Assembly: GCA_022385805.1 (NCBI GenBank)
Contig: MU277681.1
Span: 258,160 to 322,159, forward strand
From: Pilatotrama ljubarskyi
Taxonomy: Eukaryota; Basidiomycota; Agaricomycetes; Polyporales; Polyporaceae
DNA length: 64,000 bases
Direction: 5' to 3'
Positions 47,513 to 61,465 of the stretch are shown here, in pieces. The position numbers and the translations under genes were made by a program. The stretch's first letter is position 1. Every line of letters starts with the position of its first letter. Below the pieces are notes generated by a model. It saw only the letters and a list, made by a program, of their open reading frames with translations. It had not been told where the DNA came from and ran no database searches.

Positions 47513-50500
47513 TCAGTCCTCATCCCCCCGGTTCATCTCCATCTCCTTGTTCTCTTCCATGGGCTCCATCTCGTCCTCATCCTGCTCTGACCAGCTGCGA
47601 GACAGTATGGGAATCCCAGGCGCCGCCAGGTTCTTGACGTTGTAAAGGTGTTCTCGGAGAAATAGCAGCTCGTCCGCGTCGTATACGTTACATGACGTGG
47701 CGATCCTGCAACGAAGGGGTTTGTATGGGCACGCAGACTCGATGCTGCCACTGACATGCATCGCTGCCCGGAACTTATAAGGATAACTCACTTGACAGAG
47801 ATGGAAAAGAACATTTCATCGAGGACTTGCGTCCAGTTGAAGAGGAGCGCTCGCTCATTGTCGTCCGATACCCGCTCGAAGCGCCTTGGTTCCCATGTAA
47901 GGGCAATCAGCGGCTCGCCACATATGTGTCCGATCGTATGCTCTGTGTAGGAATGGTGCAACATGGTAGGAAACGATGTAGGGTCCTTCTCCGTTGACCA
48001 GAAGCCGGGAGGGCTGTAGTGGAGATCATAACGTTGAGCCGCTCTGTCTTGTTCCAGCAGGAAGAAGTAAAGATATGAGGGCGGCGGACAACCCGGCTTT
48101 GAGGTTCCATGTAGGGTAGTCTCCGTGTAGTACTCATTGCTTTTTGCTGTTCCGGAGTCAACATCGGACATCGAGCGCTTGCTGAACCTCAACATACGAG
48201 CCACTCACCTACGTTGAGGGTCACGGTGACTGGAGGGCTCGTCGGCTTGAGCACTGCGTGCGGAATGGGCAGCGTTTCTTTGGCCACGACGGATTGCCCG
48301 AAAAGAATTGCTGTTCCACACGGAATGTCCATCAGGAGGTACCTGAAAGTTGAGCGATACGCATGAGTAGGGATCGAGGACAGGTGGCTGCCTGAGAGTG
48401 CACCTCGTCCATCTAGACTTTCCTCCATCGCAACCCAGCGTGACTCCCTTCTCATACCCAAAGTCTCCTTCATTGTACAGTCTAGTGGAGCGTAGCTTAC
48501 GAAGGTACGTCGAAAATAAGCATCCTCATCTTGCTTGATGGATGCATCCAGAAGGAGTGTCTGTCCAGGGCCGGGAAGAATATATGGTCGCTGAGCATGC
48601 ACAACAGGAACCACCTCCTGAGGTGCACCTGCGCGGGCCACAATCCTCATGGAACCGGATTCCTGGTCTTCGTCTGGACAACCATCCGCTAGGAATATGT
48701 ATTCACCAAGTGCTGGGATGCGTTCAGTAGGGTCGTTGTAAAAGAGTGTCCGCGTCTTGCCCGGCACAATTGCAGGTGTGATCTCTAAGAACATAGACCA
48801 GGATCTGCAAACATCCGAGTCACAGGCGCCTCCTGCAGCATCGTTTTGCAGCATGCGAAGTTCTACAGGTGATTCTAGTTTGAAGACACGATGTACATCG
48901 CACGAATGTGTCCTTTTGACGTACGTTTGAGTTTTGCCATGCGGGAATTGCGATCTCTTGAAACTGAGTACTGCAAATATTGCATGAGTCGTGCTGTGCA
49001 TCGTCTAGTAGAAGGAAGGCGCCACGGACCAGAGCGTGGGTGGGGTTCGAGCGAGCGTCCGTCTGAGCAGCGTCCACATTTGCCATAAAATCAATGCCCA
49101 GATATACTTTGATAGATCCTCCGTTGCGGGGGTCGCACATCAGGTCGCTTGTATTGACATACAAATCTCCTTTCTTTGCATATGCGTCAATGAGGAGTCA
49201 AGGAAGAGATTTTGGTTCACTCACAAATGGTCCGGAGGGGAATCCATCGTCCATGAACGTGTTGTCAAGATAGTCTAAGGCGAGCTGCCCGAGTATGAGG
49301 GCGGCTTCGCTTCCCTGAGCTAGGATGAACTCACAGTGACTTGCAACAACTATAGGCGTACTAGACCAGCCACGATGGCCCGGGATTACGGTTGAAGAGG
49401 CCTCACCGACTTCATCACTAGTGCATACTTGTCGGCACCGCGGAGTGCACTGGCGTACTCGTCGTAGGGGCACATGTCTTACATTACGAAGCGTCACAGG
49501 GCTCGCCTAGATTTGCAGACAAGCGAGCGCGTACTCACCTTCCCTCACGACGAATGGTGGCGACAAATCATCGGGCCGGGAATAGCCCAGAGTCGAGAGG
49601 ATATTCGGATGCCTAAACCCGTCTCTGTCAATGAACAAACATCGGAGAGTTATGGGAGTGCTTCACCATATTTTCTTTCCCAGATCTACCGCTGCCGAGA
49701 AGTGGGAATCACGCCTGGGATACATACTGACTACGACGGCGCTGCCTGCGAGTGGAGCGGTCCGAAGGGTAGCTTTGTAACGTATGACTCGACGTCCGCG
49801 GTCCTGCGGCGGCGCGCACGTGGAACCCTCCTCAGGTATGACTTCGGATAGGGCCAGGTCCTCATAGGTGTAGTATCGCAGCTAGTATGCGGTCGTGAGC
49901 ACATTCCAGTAACTGGACGTCACTGACATCATGATGGCTACTTACCGGACCATCATGGGTGGCAGTCAGTGTCACTCGGTGCAAGAGGTCCGTGACGTTC
50001 GTGTTCACGTCTTTTGAACTCTTCAGCAGAGCGTCTCCCAATCGCTCAGAGTTCTCCGCGTGCTGCAGCACACGGTTCGTCAATATGTTCATTCCTTCGC
50101 CGACCTCGAGAGCCGCTTGAACCTGATGGGAGCTCCATAAGAACCATCTCGCAGGAATTGAGCAGGCGGTTCCATGTTCACCGTAAACAGCTTGACGGCG
50201 TCGTCAAGCTTGGTGGTGAGCCTCTTCACTTCATCGGCGATTGCGTCCTGTTTGAGTACCAAGGAAAGCCATCGGCGCTTCTGGCGACGCCACATGAGGT
50301 TCTCGATATCTTGTAAGGCGCTGCGTGTACCAATCGGGACTCAGACACGACAAAAGGTGGGACGATGATGTGCTCGTGCAATAGCTCACCACAGTAGGGT
50401 CACAACGTGCTCTTGCGTCGAGATAGGAGCAGCCTCGGTCCCCCACGGACGCTTCTTCAGTGCGTCGTAGATGCCCAGGGAGAGGCTCGCCGCTCTCTCA

Positions 50501-50722
50501 GCGAGAGCCTTACAACCGTCGCGTGTATCTTTGACATTCTGCACGGCGGTGAGCGCGAGCACGCACGACGCGCGGCCGAAAGTGGACGGAACTCACCTTG
50601 GCGGATTCTGCGATGCTCAAAGCGGTTTCGAGCGCGGTGCTGAGGCCTGGCACTGGGACCTCCGCAGCCACAAGTTTCGCGACGCGGAGTAGGTCGATGG
50701 CGGCATCGATGGATCGTGACAT
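47513..50722 (-). CDS. MLKL-like N-terminal helical-bundle protein with degenerate kinase-like region (possibly broken)
   Basis: The first four exons (50597-50722, 50390-50538, 50182-50320, 49946-50122) join in frame to ~197 residues from the ATG at 50722. They match the MLKL/adaptor-type four-helix bundle seen in many basidiomycete proteins: SIDAAIDLLRVAKLVAAEVP, VPGLSTALETALSIAESAK, DGCKALAERAASLSLGIYDA, LQDIENLMWRRQKRRW and LTTKLDDAVKLF. Next comes a stretch that looks like a worn kinase domain: RYKATLRTAPLAG with VVVSMYPRR at the lysine strand, FRHPNILSTLGY, LILGQLALDYLD, KGDLYVNTSD at the catalytic loop and GIDFMAN at the DFG site. A TGA falls in frame near 49666, and later exon frames (49198-49497, 48189-49001, 47788-48204, 47513-47791) do not all join by consensus introns. 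The C-terminal ~400 residues are unrecognised. It is either a pseudogene in part, or its 3' half belongs to a second gene. Confidence 0.5.
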
Positions 50723-52312
50723 TGCGAGGAGGGCACAAACAACTTGGGACGAGGGAGCACGGACTACAGCGCACGACGTTGATCTCGAAGGACGTCGTGC
50801 AGCGTAGCTCTCTGGAGCTGGTTTTACCAAGATATACCCCTTCGTATATGCCCACGCTCAGCGTGAGGCTCTGCGCCGTGTGAAGCAGGCATTGAGATCG
50901 CGATACAGGAAGCCCGAAAATCCAAGGAAGCTGACCTCGCTCATGGGAGCCCCGTGTCCTTTTGACGAACACGAGGCGCACAGAAGTCAGGACAATGACT
51001 GATCATTGATGGCGAAATGCGGTCGGGGGCAATTCTTGGGGCATGAGGAAGCGGCCGCAGAGTCGAAGCGCGAGTGCAGCCATGCTGTATACACTGCACC
51101 GAAATCTTGTAGACCGACGTAACGCTCTACATCGGCTGAGTTGCTGCAAGATAGCGCCGCGCCCGTGCCTCTGTCTCAACAGAAGAATCTGCAATGCGCA
51201 CGACCATATATCTTGACGTCAAGGTGGGAGAAAAATCACATCGGAGTCGCATCATATGCACTGGTGGAGGTGTCCTTCACAGCTTTACTCTGCGCCTTGC
51301 AAGTCGAAGGCTGCGTTCATGGCGGCTCCTTGCGTCTCCCGCCGGTTGATGAAGGATATTGCCAGATTTGCCTAGCCGGCGCTGTGAGAGTGTATGAGCG
51401 CATTTGACGAGGAAGTTGTGCACTCACAAGAAGGCAGTCCGAGTCATCCAATCACCTCGATCGAGGCTACCATTGTCACCGACTTTGTCAAGCATTAGTT
51501 CTTTCTTGAAGCACTTGCGTATCTCCACATTTCAGTATCGTGCATCAAACCGGACGAACCTCGACCCGCAATCCTAAGCGTTGACGACACGGCATATTAT
51601 TACGATCCGCGACGGGGGATTTGTTACTCGTTACTAGTCCAAGCCCTCGACCGGCACCCGCCCGCCCGCCGCCTACAATTACACAAACAGTATAAAGCCT
51701 CCTACGTTCGCGAGAGGAGAGAAGCCGAAGGCGAGCAATGGCGCCCCGCATATGAGCGACGAGAGAACGATGACGCCCGGACGTGAGGTGAGGAGCGACT
51801 CCACAACCTGACCCTCTCCTTCACAGCAGGCTTCAATCCTCGCTCCACGCCACAGGTTGGCGGGGCGAGGAGCGGGAAGTGAATGAACTGCGAATGTAAA
51901 GAGGCTAGGGGACAGGTGCAAGGAGGGTCCGCGCGATCTCACTCGTATGCGGGCTGCGCCGAGCGATCCGTGTGCAAGTAGTGTATATCCTCCAGTACAG
52001 CAGGTAGATAGACGATCTGGGAAAGTGATGATTCGTGACGCGATGATTGAGAGTATCGGGGCCGGAACGGGGATGGGATTGGGAGGTTGGGGTCGGGAAT
52101 GCAATATGGACATGGCGCGAGACACAGAGCGACAGAGCAAAACAGAGGCCGAGGAGCGCACATCAGGTGTCCCCGTTCCCGGTCACCGGACGGCGAAATG
52201 CGGGGCCTCGGAAAGGGCGCAGTTGCCATGCGCGCGCGCGAGCGAGCGAGGTGGTGATTCCGAAGGTGATGTTGTTGGAGCGGGCACGGGCGCCGGCGTC
52301 TGCGATACGCTT
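50723..52312. other. Intergenic region, no gene seen
   Basis: About 1.6 kb between the MLKL-like gene start and the end of the Igo1 gene. It contains a GCGCGCGAGCGAGCGAG run near 52222-52248. Open frames on both strands are short or low in complexity. Confidence 0.45.
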
Positions 52313-52900
52313 TCAGGCGGCCTCCGCCGCCTCCTCCTGCTGCCCCTCAGTCGGCTCAACCTCATCGCTGTTCGCCGGCTCAGCAAGGGGGCTCTCTTTC
52401 GCGGGCATGGCGGTCATGTTCGAGTTCGTGGGCGATACGGAGAGGGTCTGGTGGACGGGGGGCGAAGTGGCGTGGGGGATGCTGTGGGCGTAGCGTCGCA
52501 CAGATCAGTATCGGGCAATACGAGAGGCAGGAGAGTGGACCACAAAGGCGACGTACTTCTCGGGGCTGGGGATGGCGGTGCCGACGGTGTTCTGGGGTGC
52601 CTTGCCAGCCTTGCTCAGGGCGTAATCCCCAGAGTCAAAGTACTTCCGTTCCTACGCAAAAAAAGCGTCAGACTACATGTGGCTTCGGGCGTGCGCACCG
52701 AGACGAGCGACGTACCTTCTGCATCTTCGTGAGCACATTCTTGTGCGTCGGGAGCTTGCCGTAGAGGCGGAAGAGCTTCTGCTCCTCCTCCGTGAGTTTC
52801 TACAGTACCGATGTCCGTTAGCTACGGCGCATGCGCGAGGACGTCCACAAGACAAGAAACATACGCTGAGGTCGACCTTGTTGCGCTTGGCGGGCAGCAT
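52313..52900 (-). CDS. Endosulfine/ARPP-19 family protein (Igo1-like)
   Basis: Endosulfines, once phosphorylated by Greatwall/Rim15 kinase, inhibit the phosphatase PP2A-B55 and control quiescence and mitotic entry. Four exons (52865-52900, 52716-52799, 52557-52651, 52313-52481) give 127 residues. The conserved core is KLTEEEQKLFRLYGKLPTH, then RKYFDSGDYALSKAG. The FDSGDY motif has Ser47 as the Greatwall site. The C-terminal ~55 residues are disordered, rich in Glu, Ala and Pro, and diverged. The ATG at 52900 opens directly onto the basic start MLPAKRNKVDLS. The gene stands alone, with the MLKL-like gene downstream on the same strand. Confidence 0.93.
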
Positions 52901-53764
52901 ATCGGATGGAGGCTGATGGTGCGAGCAGGGAAGGAGACAGGAAGACTCTGTCGAGCAGGGGTCGGCGGTGGGCAGAAGCCTTGCGCTTTGCAAGCAGCGG
53001 CGAGATCAGAGTCGCAACACACAGACAGAGGAGATCAGAACTGCGAGAGAGTGGACGTCGTCAGTAGCCCGCGCACGGCACAGCCGCCCGCCTACACCCG
53101 CACCTTTCAAGCTCCGACACACTCAGCCGCGGCGGAGTGCAGCGGACCCCAATCTGCACCGGATGTGACGTAAGCTCCGCTCGCGCGTCTCGATCGCCGT
53201 CTCGGTCGTCGGGACGGGCTCGGGCACTTTGCTGGGCAGCAGGCCAAGTACCACCGTGAGTTCAGTACAGCAGCAGAAACAGCGCACAACGTTCAGCCTG
53301 AAAGCAGCTGTACGTTATATATAAGTGACCGACGTGGTAGCGGCGCATGGGAACAGAACACCACCGAACTGGCACAACTCTCCCCAGCCATTCAGCCTCC
53401 TCCTCCTCGCCTTCTCTATCAGACCCCCGCGTCCCCTGTCCGTGCACGCCCGCAAGGTAACCGGCTCGCCCCTTCACGACATCCTCCTACCCAGGCCCTT
53501 ATCACCGATGCGTGGCCTGCAACGAGGCCGTCCTCGTTCCGCCCATGTGCCCCTCCATCGATCGTCAACCGTCCACGGCAACGCACGCCGCTTCAGGCGG
53601 CTGTGTCAGCCTCCCGGCCGCTGAATCTGAGAACGCCCGCTTCGTAGCTTCAGGATCAACAGAGTGAAGAAGAGAAGGTTTCAAGCTTGGAAGAGAGCTC
53701 GTCCACCGTCAGGTGATCCATACCCAGACTCAGGAAGACTCGCCGGAGGACTGGCAGAGTGCGG
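52901..53764. other. Promoter region of Igo1-like gene and 3' flank of next gene
   Basis: About 860 bp. A palindromic TTATATATAA at 53315-53324 lies some 415 bp before the Igo1 ATG and could serve as a TATA element. No coding signal is seen. Confidence 0.4.
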
Positions 53765-56135
53765 TCACGATGAAGGAAGCCAGGGGCGTAGCCTAGAACC
53801 GTCCATGTCGCAAAGATCGTCGTCGATGAGAATGGGTACGTATGAGGATGAAGATGTCGTCGTAGCTTCCAGAGCGTCTTCCGGCAAGTCCAGCAAACCA
53901 ACACTCGGTTCAGAGCCAGGCATATCCACGTCCGCCAAGGCAAAGTCAGATTCGGGAGAGTTTAGCTCTAGGCATGGGTTGGTAAGCAGAGAGTTGCGGG
54001 CGCACTCCGGTCCTCGTGAGACAGCGGGAGAAGGCCCAGCACAGAGATCCCGGAGCCAGCCATCCTCGTCATCGTCGGCCAGGAATATGTCCGGGCTTCC
54101 AGAGCACGGATAAGGGTCGGCAACTATGGAACCAGCGCCAGAGCTCTGAGACGGGTTCAGAAGACGGTCCTCCCACTCAAACGCCTCGTCCTGCAAAGAG
54201 AGCAAGGGTCGATCACCCAAAGCTGTTAGCGTAAGGGAGGGGAGTACGAACGTCAAGCGTCGACTGCGAGCTCGCCCAGAGGTCGTCGAAGTCGTCCTCC
54301 ATGCGGTCGACGCCAGGGGCAAGGAAAAGCTCCGTCTCGTCGGTGTCCGAGGGATCAGCGTTACCCGGTGCGGAGACCTCGTCGCTGAAGAATAGGTCGT
54401 CACCGAGGTCGAACTCCTGGCTCCCACTGACAGTCTCTGCATCCACGTCCTGGTCTTCGTCAAAACACAGGTTGACCCGGTCCCGAGCATCGACATCTAG
54501 ATCTAGGTCCAACTCCAGTTCCAACCCGGTTACAAGCGCAGATCGTTCGCGGCCTCCATCGGCGTAACGGGCAACGTCCGCACGCGGGTCGGAATGGCAG
54601 TCCGACAAGTTAAAATCGTCATCCACGTTTTTCGCAGCACCTCCGCCGATTCCAGATGAGATGCTCTACTCGCGAGACCGACGGAAATGTAGCATGTGAA
54701 GATTTTCACCGAGGAATAGAGTGCGGAGAGGTACTGCACGGTACCTTGTAACGTATCGGTTTCGAGCAGGACTTGAAAAGCCGCTCCAACGACTGGCACA
54801 GAATATCTGTGTTACCTGGGATCGAGGATAACTCACCTTCGTCGTCGGAATTCGAAGGGGAGATATCGTCGCCCTGAATGGCCCGAAGAGAACCGCGCAA
54901 AGCATGTTGAGAAGCTGAGGATGCCTTCTCACAGTTCTGCTGCATGGCCTGCCACGCAGGTGAGCATGAGCGTGGCAAGACTCAAGCACCAGACAACAGC
55001 CGGCATGTTCACCTTCAACAGTCGACGCGCTTTTTTGCGGAATTGCGTGTGCGGGGAACGGGCAATAATATCCGCTATCGCACGAGCGATTTTAGCAGAC
55101 ACGGCGACTTCGGCGTCGAACCGCTGCTCCACGGTAGGCACGGTGCGAAAACACCCGCTCGATCAGTCATATGTCTTCGGAAGCTGGATATATGCGGCGC
55201 ACCTCACGCCACGGCCCGAAAATCAAAGGGTAACGCCTGCTCGGCCGCTCTTAACTCACGATTTTTGAAAGCGGGGAGAGGCGCGTACCGAACAAGATGG
55301 TACTCGGCGAATTTGTCCACCGTGCGGTCGAGCGCGGCGACAAGGGGGAGGAAAGCGTGAGGCGAAAAGGGGTCCGCAGCTGCGGCCAGTCCGGCATCCC
55401 AGGTATGACGCGGTGAGGCTGAGCAGGAGGCCCAAGGGCAATGACAAGTCGTGAATGCGCGCGAAAAGAGCGGGAAGAGATACCAACAGGATTGTGCACC
55501 GCTATAGCCCGACTGCTGCGGAGCGGGACTGTTCCGCGTGCGGAAGACATACAGGAGCTCGATCGCGGAGAGGCGCACGGCAGTGCCCGAGCTGGGCTTG
55601 AGGATGGGCCGTGTCGGGCTGAGAGTCACTGAGACATGCAAAGTAACATTTGCGTTCGCGGATGGCAGGTTTTAGGACGAAGCGCACAAACGGAGAAAGG
55701 CAATTGAGGTGTACGCACGCTTGGCGATGCCGTCAGAGTCGTCTACGAATATCCTGGACGCGGGTCGTACGCCGAGCTGCTCGCTGTTCTACGAGTGGCC
55801 CGGAAGACAAAAGCGAAGGAAAGTAGTACGACATAGGAGCACGGGTAAAAGAGGAGCAATGCGGTGCGCACCATGTGGAAGTAGTTCAGAAGATGGTTTG
55901 CTATCGCCGAGCGTTGTATTCTGTGGGCATCGATGGCGGCGCGGTTGACCGTGCCCGTGAGGGCGATGACCAGGTTGGACTCGAGGATGACGTCCACGGC
56001 GTCCGGGAGGCGTCCCTTGATTGTATGCACGTCGGCTGATGGGGACCCGGCGACAAAGACGTGCCGGGCGCGCACGACGAGCACGAGCCCGTCTGCGCTG
56101 TCGCGTACCTCGGAGGAGGACGCGAAGGAGGGCAT
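53765..56135 (-). CDS. Unrecognised protein with membrane segments and acidic C-terminus
   Basis: I do not recognise this gene. The start at 56135 (MPSFASSSEVRDSADG) leads through an exon of ~89 residues to a donor after NYFHM. It continues through LGVRPASRIFVDDSDGIAK and a stretch beginning LTLSPTRPILKPSSG that ends in LLYVFRTRN. A hydrophobic stretch, LPLGLLLSLTASYLG, and a second one, MPAVVWCLSLATLMLTC, suggest two or more membrane passes. The C-terminal half is strongly acidic, with many Asp and Glu, for example DLELELDLDL-like runs and DDLFFSDEV. Exon joins were checked only in part; one junction near 55480-55520 is uncertain. The start is 265 bp from the Pkc1 start on the other strand, so the two share a divergent promoter. 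Confidence 0.5.
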
Positions 56136-56399
56136 GGACGGCGACTCGCCGCTCGAGGGGACGCGGGGGGAGAGAGGAAAAGGGAAATAGGTTGTCGTGC
56201 AAAATGGGGGGGATAAGCATCTTATCGAGCCATATATGGGCATGGGTGGCAGTGAGGCAAGCAGATGCACACAATCACTGCCCCTCGGCGGAATCGACTG
56301 CTCGCGCTCTCTCACCAAAGCCATCCTTGCCTTCTCCACACCAGGCCTGCGACTCAACCACGCTCCCCGCCACCGCGGGCGACCACGACTTAGACCGCC
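56136..56399. promoter_or_regulatory. Short divergent promoter shared with Pkc1
   Basis: Only ~264 bp separate the start codons of the unrecognised minus-strand gene and Pkc1. Both promoters must lie here or in the first introns. No canonical TATA box is seen. The region includes a GGGGGG run near 56205. Confidence 0.5.
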
Positions 56400-60386
<3,987 letters not shown>

Positions 60387-60608
60387 GAGATACGACGACC
60401 GTCTTCACGATACTTATTACGCTTTACCTGTTCTGTCGCATCATGTGTGCACTTTGTCCCTCTCCCGCTGTATTTGGATACCTGTTGTGTTCACGACACC
60501 TCGCAATGACAACTCCATCAAGTCCGTCGTCGCGTGTGCACATTGGCTGAAGTGCGTACGTATAGCTACGTTCATCAACCTGTCTATCCGTCACTTGGGC
60601 TGTCTCGG
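60387..60608. other. Convergent 3' intergenic region of Pkc1 and Dad1
   Basis: 222 bp between two stop codons. Nothing is seen beyond untranslated sequence. Confidence 0.5.
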
Positions 60609-60987
60609 TCATGTCTCCTGCTGTTGATCTGCCCCACCGTTGCCTGACTTCGACGCCGTAAGGACATGTCCGCCGGTCCCCGGTAGACCCTGCGGCTCAG
60701 CCTCGCCAGAGACCTCCCCCTCGTCGTGGTGGCCCCGCATCAGTTCATGGAAGCTCTGCCATAGCGCGGCTATCGTCTCGTATTCCCTGGTCATGCCCAG
60801 GACCTCTTCGAGCTTGCGGTTAAGGTTGTTGCTGGACGACAGCAGCTCCTCGAAGCCCTGTAGATCCCGACGCGTCGTTTCGATGATTACACAGAAGGCG
60901 AGATGTGAGGGCACGACGACGCACACTGGTGATCTCTGCAGTAAGCCTGTCGCGCTCCTTCTCGAAGAAGGAGCTCTCCTCCTCCAT
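60609..60987 (-). CDS. DAD1: DASH/Dam1 complex subunit Dad1
   Basis: Dad1 is a small subunit of the DASH/Dam1 ring that couples kinetochores to microtubule plus ends in fungi. Two exons (60925-60987 and 60609-60857) give 103 residues. The N-terminus is MEEESSFFEKERDRLTAEI. After a 67-bp intron comes GFEELLSSSNNLNRKLEEVL, then the family signature GMTREYETIAALW with FHELM. The last ~40 residues are a disordered tail of Glu, Gly and Ser absent in the short yeast protein. The ATG at 60987 was chosen because it opens directly at the conserved helix. The two exons join in frame with no other candidate. Confidence 0.9.
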
Positions 60988-61465
60988 AGTTATGGCGCGC
61001 ACTGACGCGAGTCCTGGATGGAGGTGGTCGTCGTCGTTCTTGAGGCACTGCGCCACTTGCAATAATGAACCATTCGCGTCGCGCGACGCAAGTTCCCACG
61101 CCTGCTATGTACGGTGAATGACGACTCGTCCGCGTGCGCAACCACGGCCATTCAATATTTGCTGGTGTTCGGAGCTCATACTATGGCGAGAGCCGTATAT
61201 CGTCGACGGAGCACACGGGGATAAGGAAGGTAGGACAGCATCACACCTCGTATTAATGGATATCCAGCATGATCCTAGTCCACGAGTAGTAGTAGCTACT
61301 AGTACAGCATGTAGACGGTATAAGTCAAGTGCGAACGGCAGAACACTAGTACACAGAGCATGATACGAATAATGGTCTCGCGAAAACGGAAAGGGGTCAG
61401 AGAGGGGTCAGAGTGAAAAAGAGGGAAGCCCTGGAAAAAAGAAGCATACTCCTCCCCGCTCTCGT
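60988..61465. other. Intergenic region between Dad1 and the Ras GEF
   Basis: 478 bp. It contains a run of tri-purine and AGTAGTAGTAG-like words near 61285-61305. No coding signal is seen. Confidence 0.45.

Noticed and set aside
52000..52732. 261-codon plus-strand frame over the Igo1 gene end
   Set aside because: Overlaps the well-supported Igo1 exons on the other strand; Gly/Arg-rich shadow composition.
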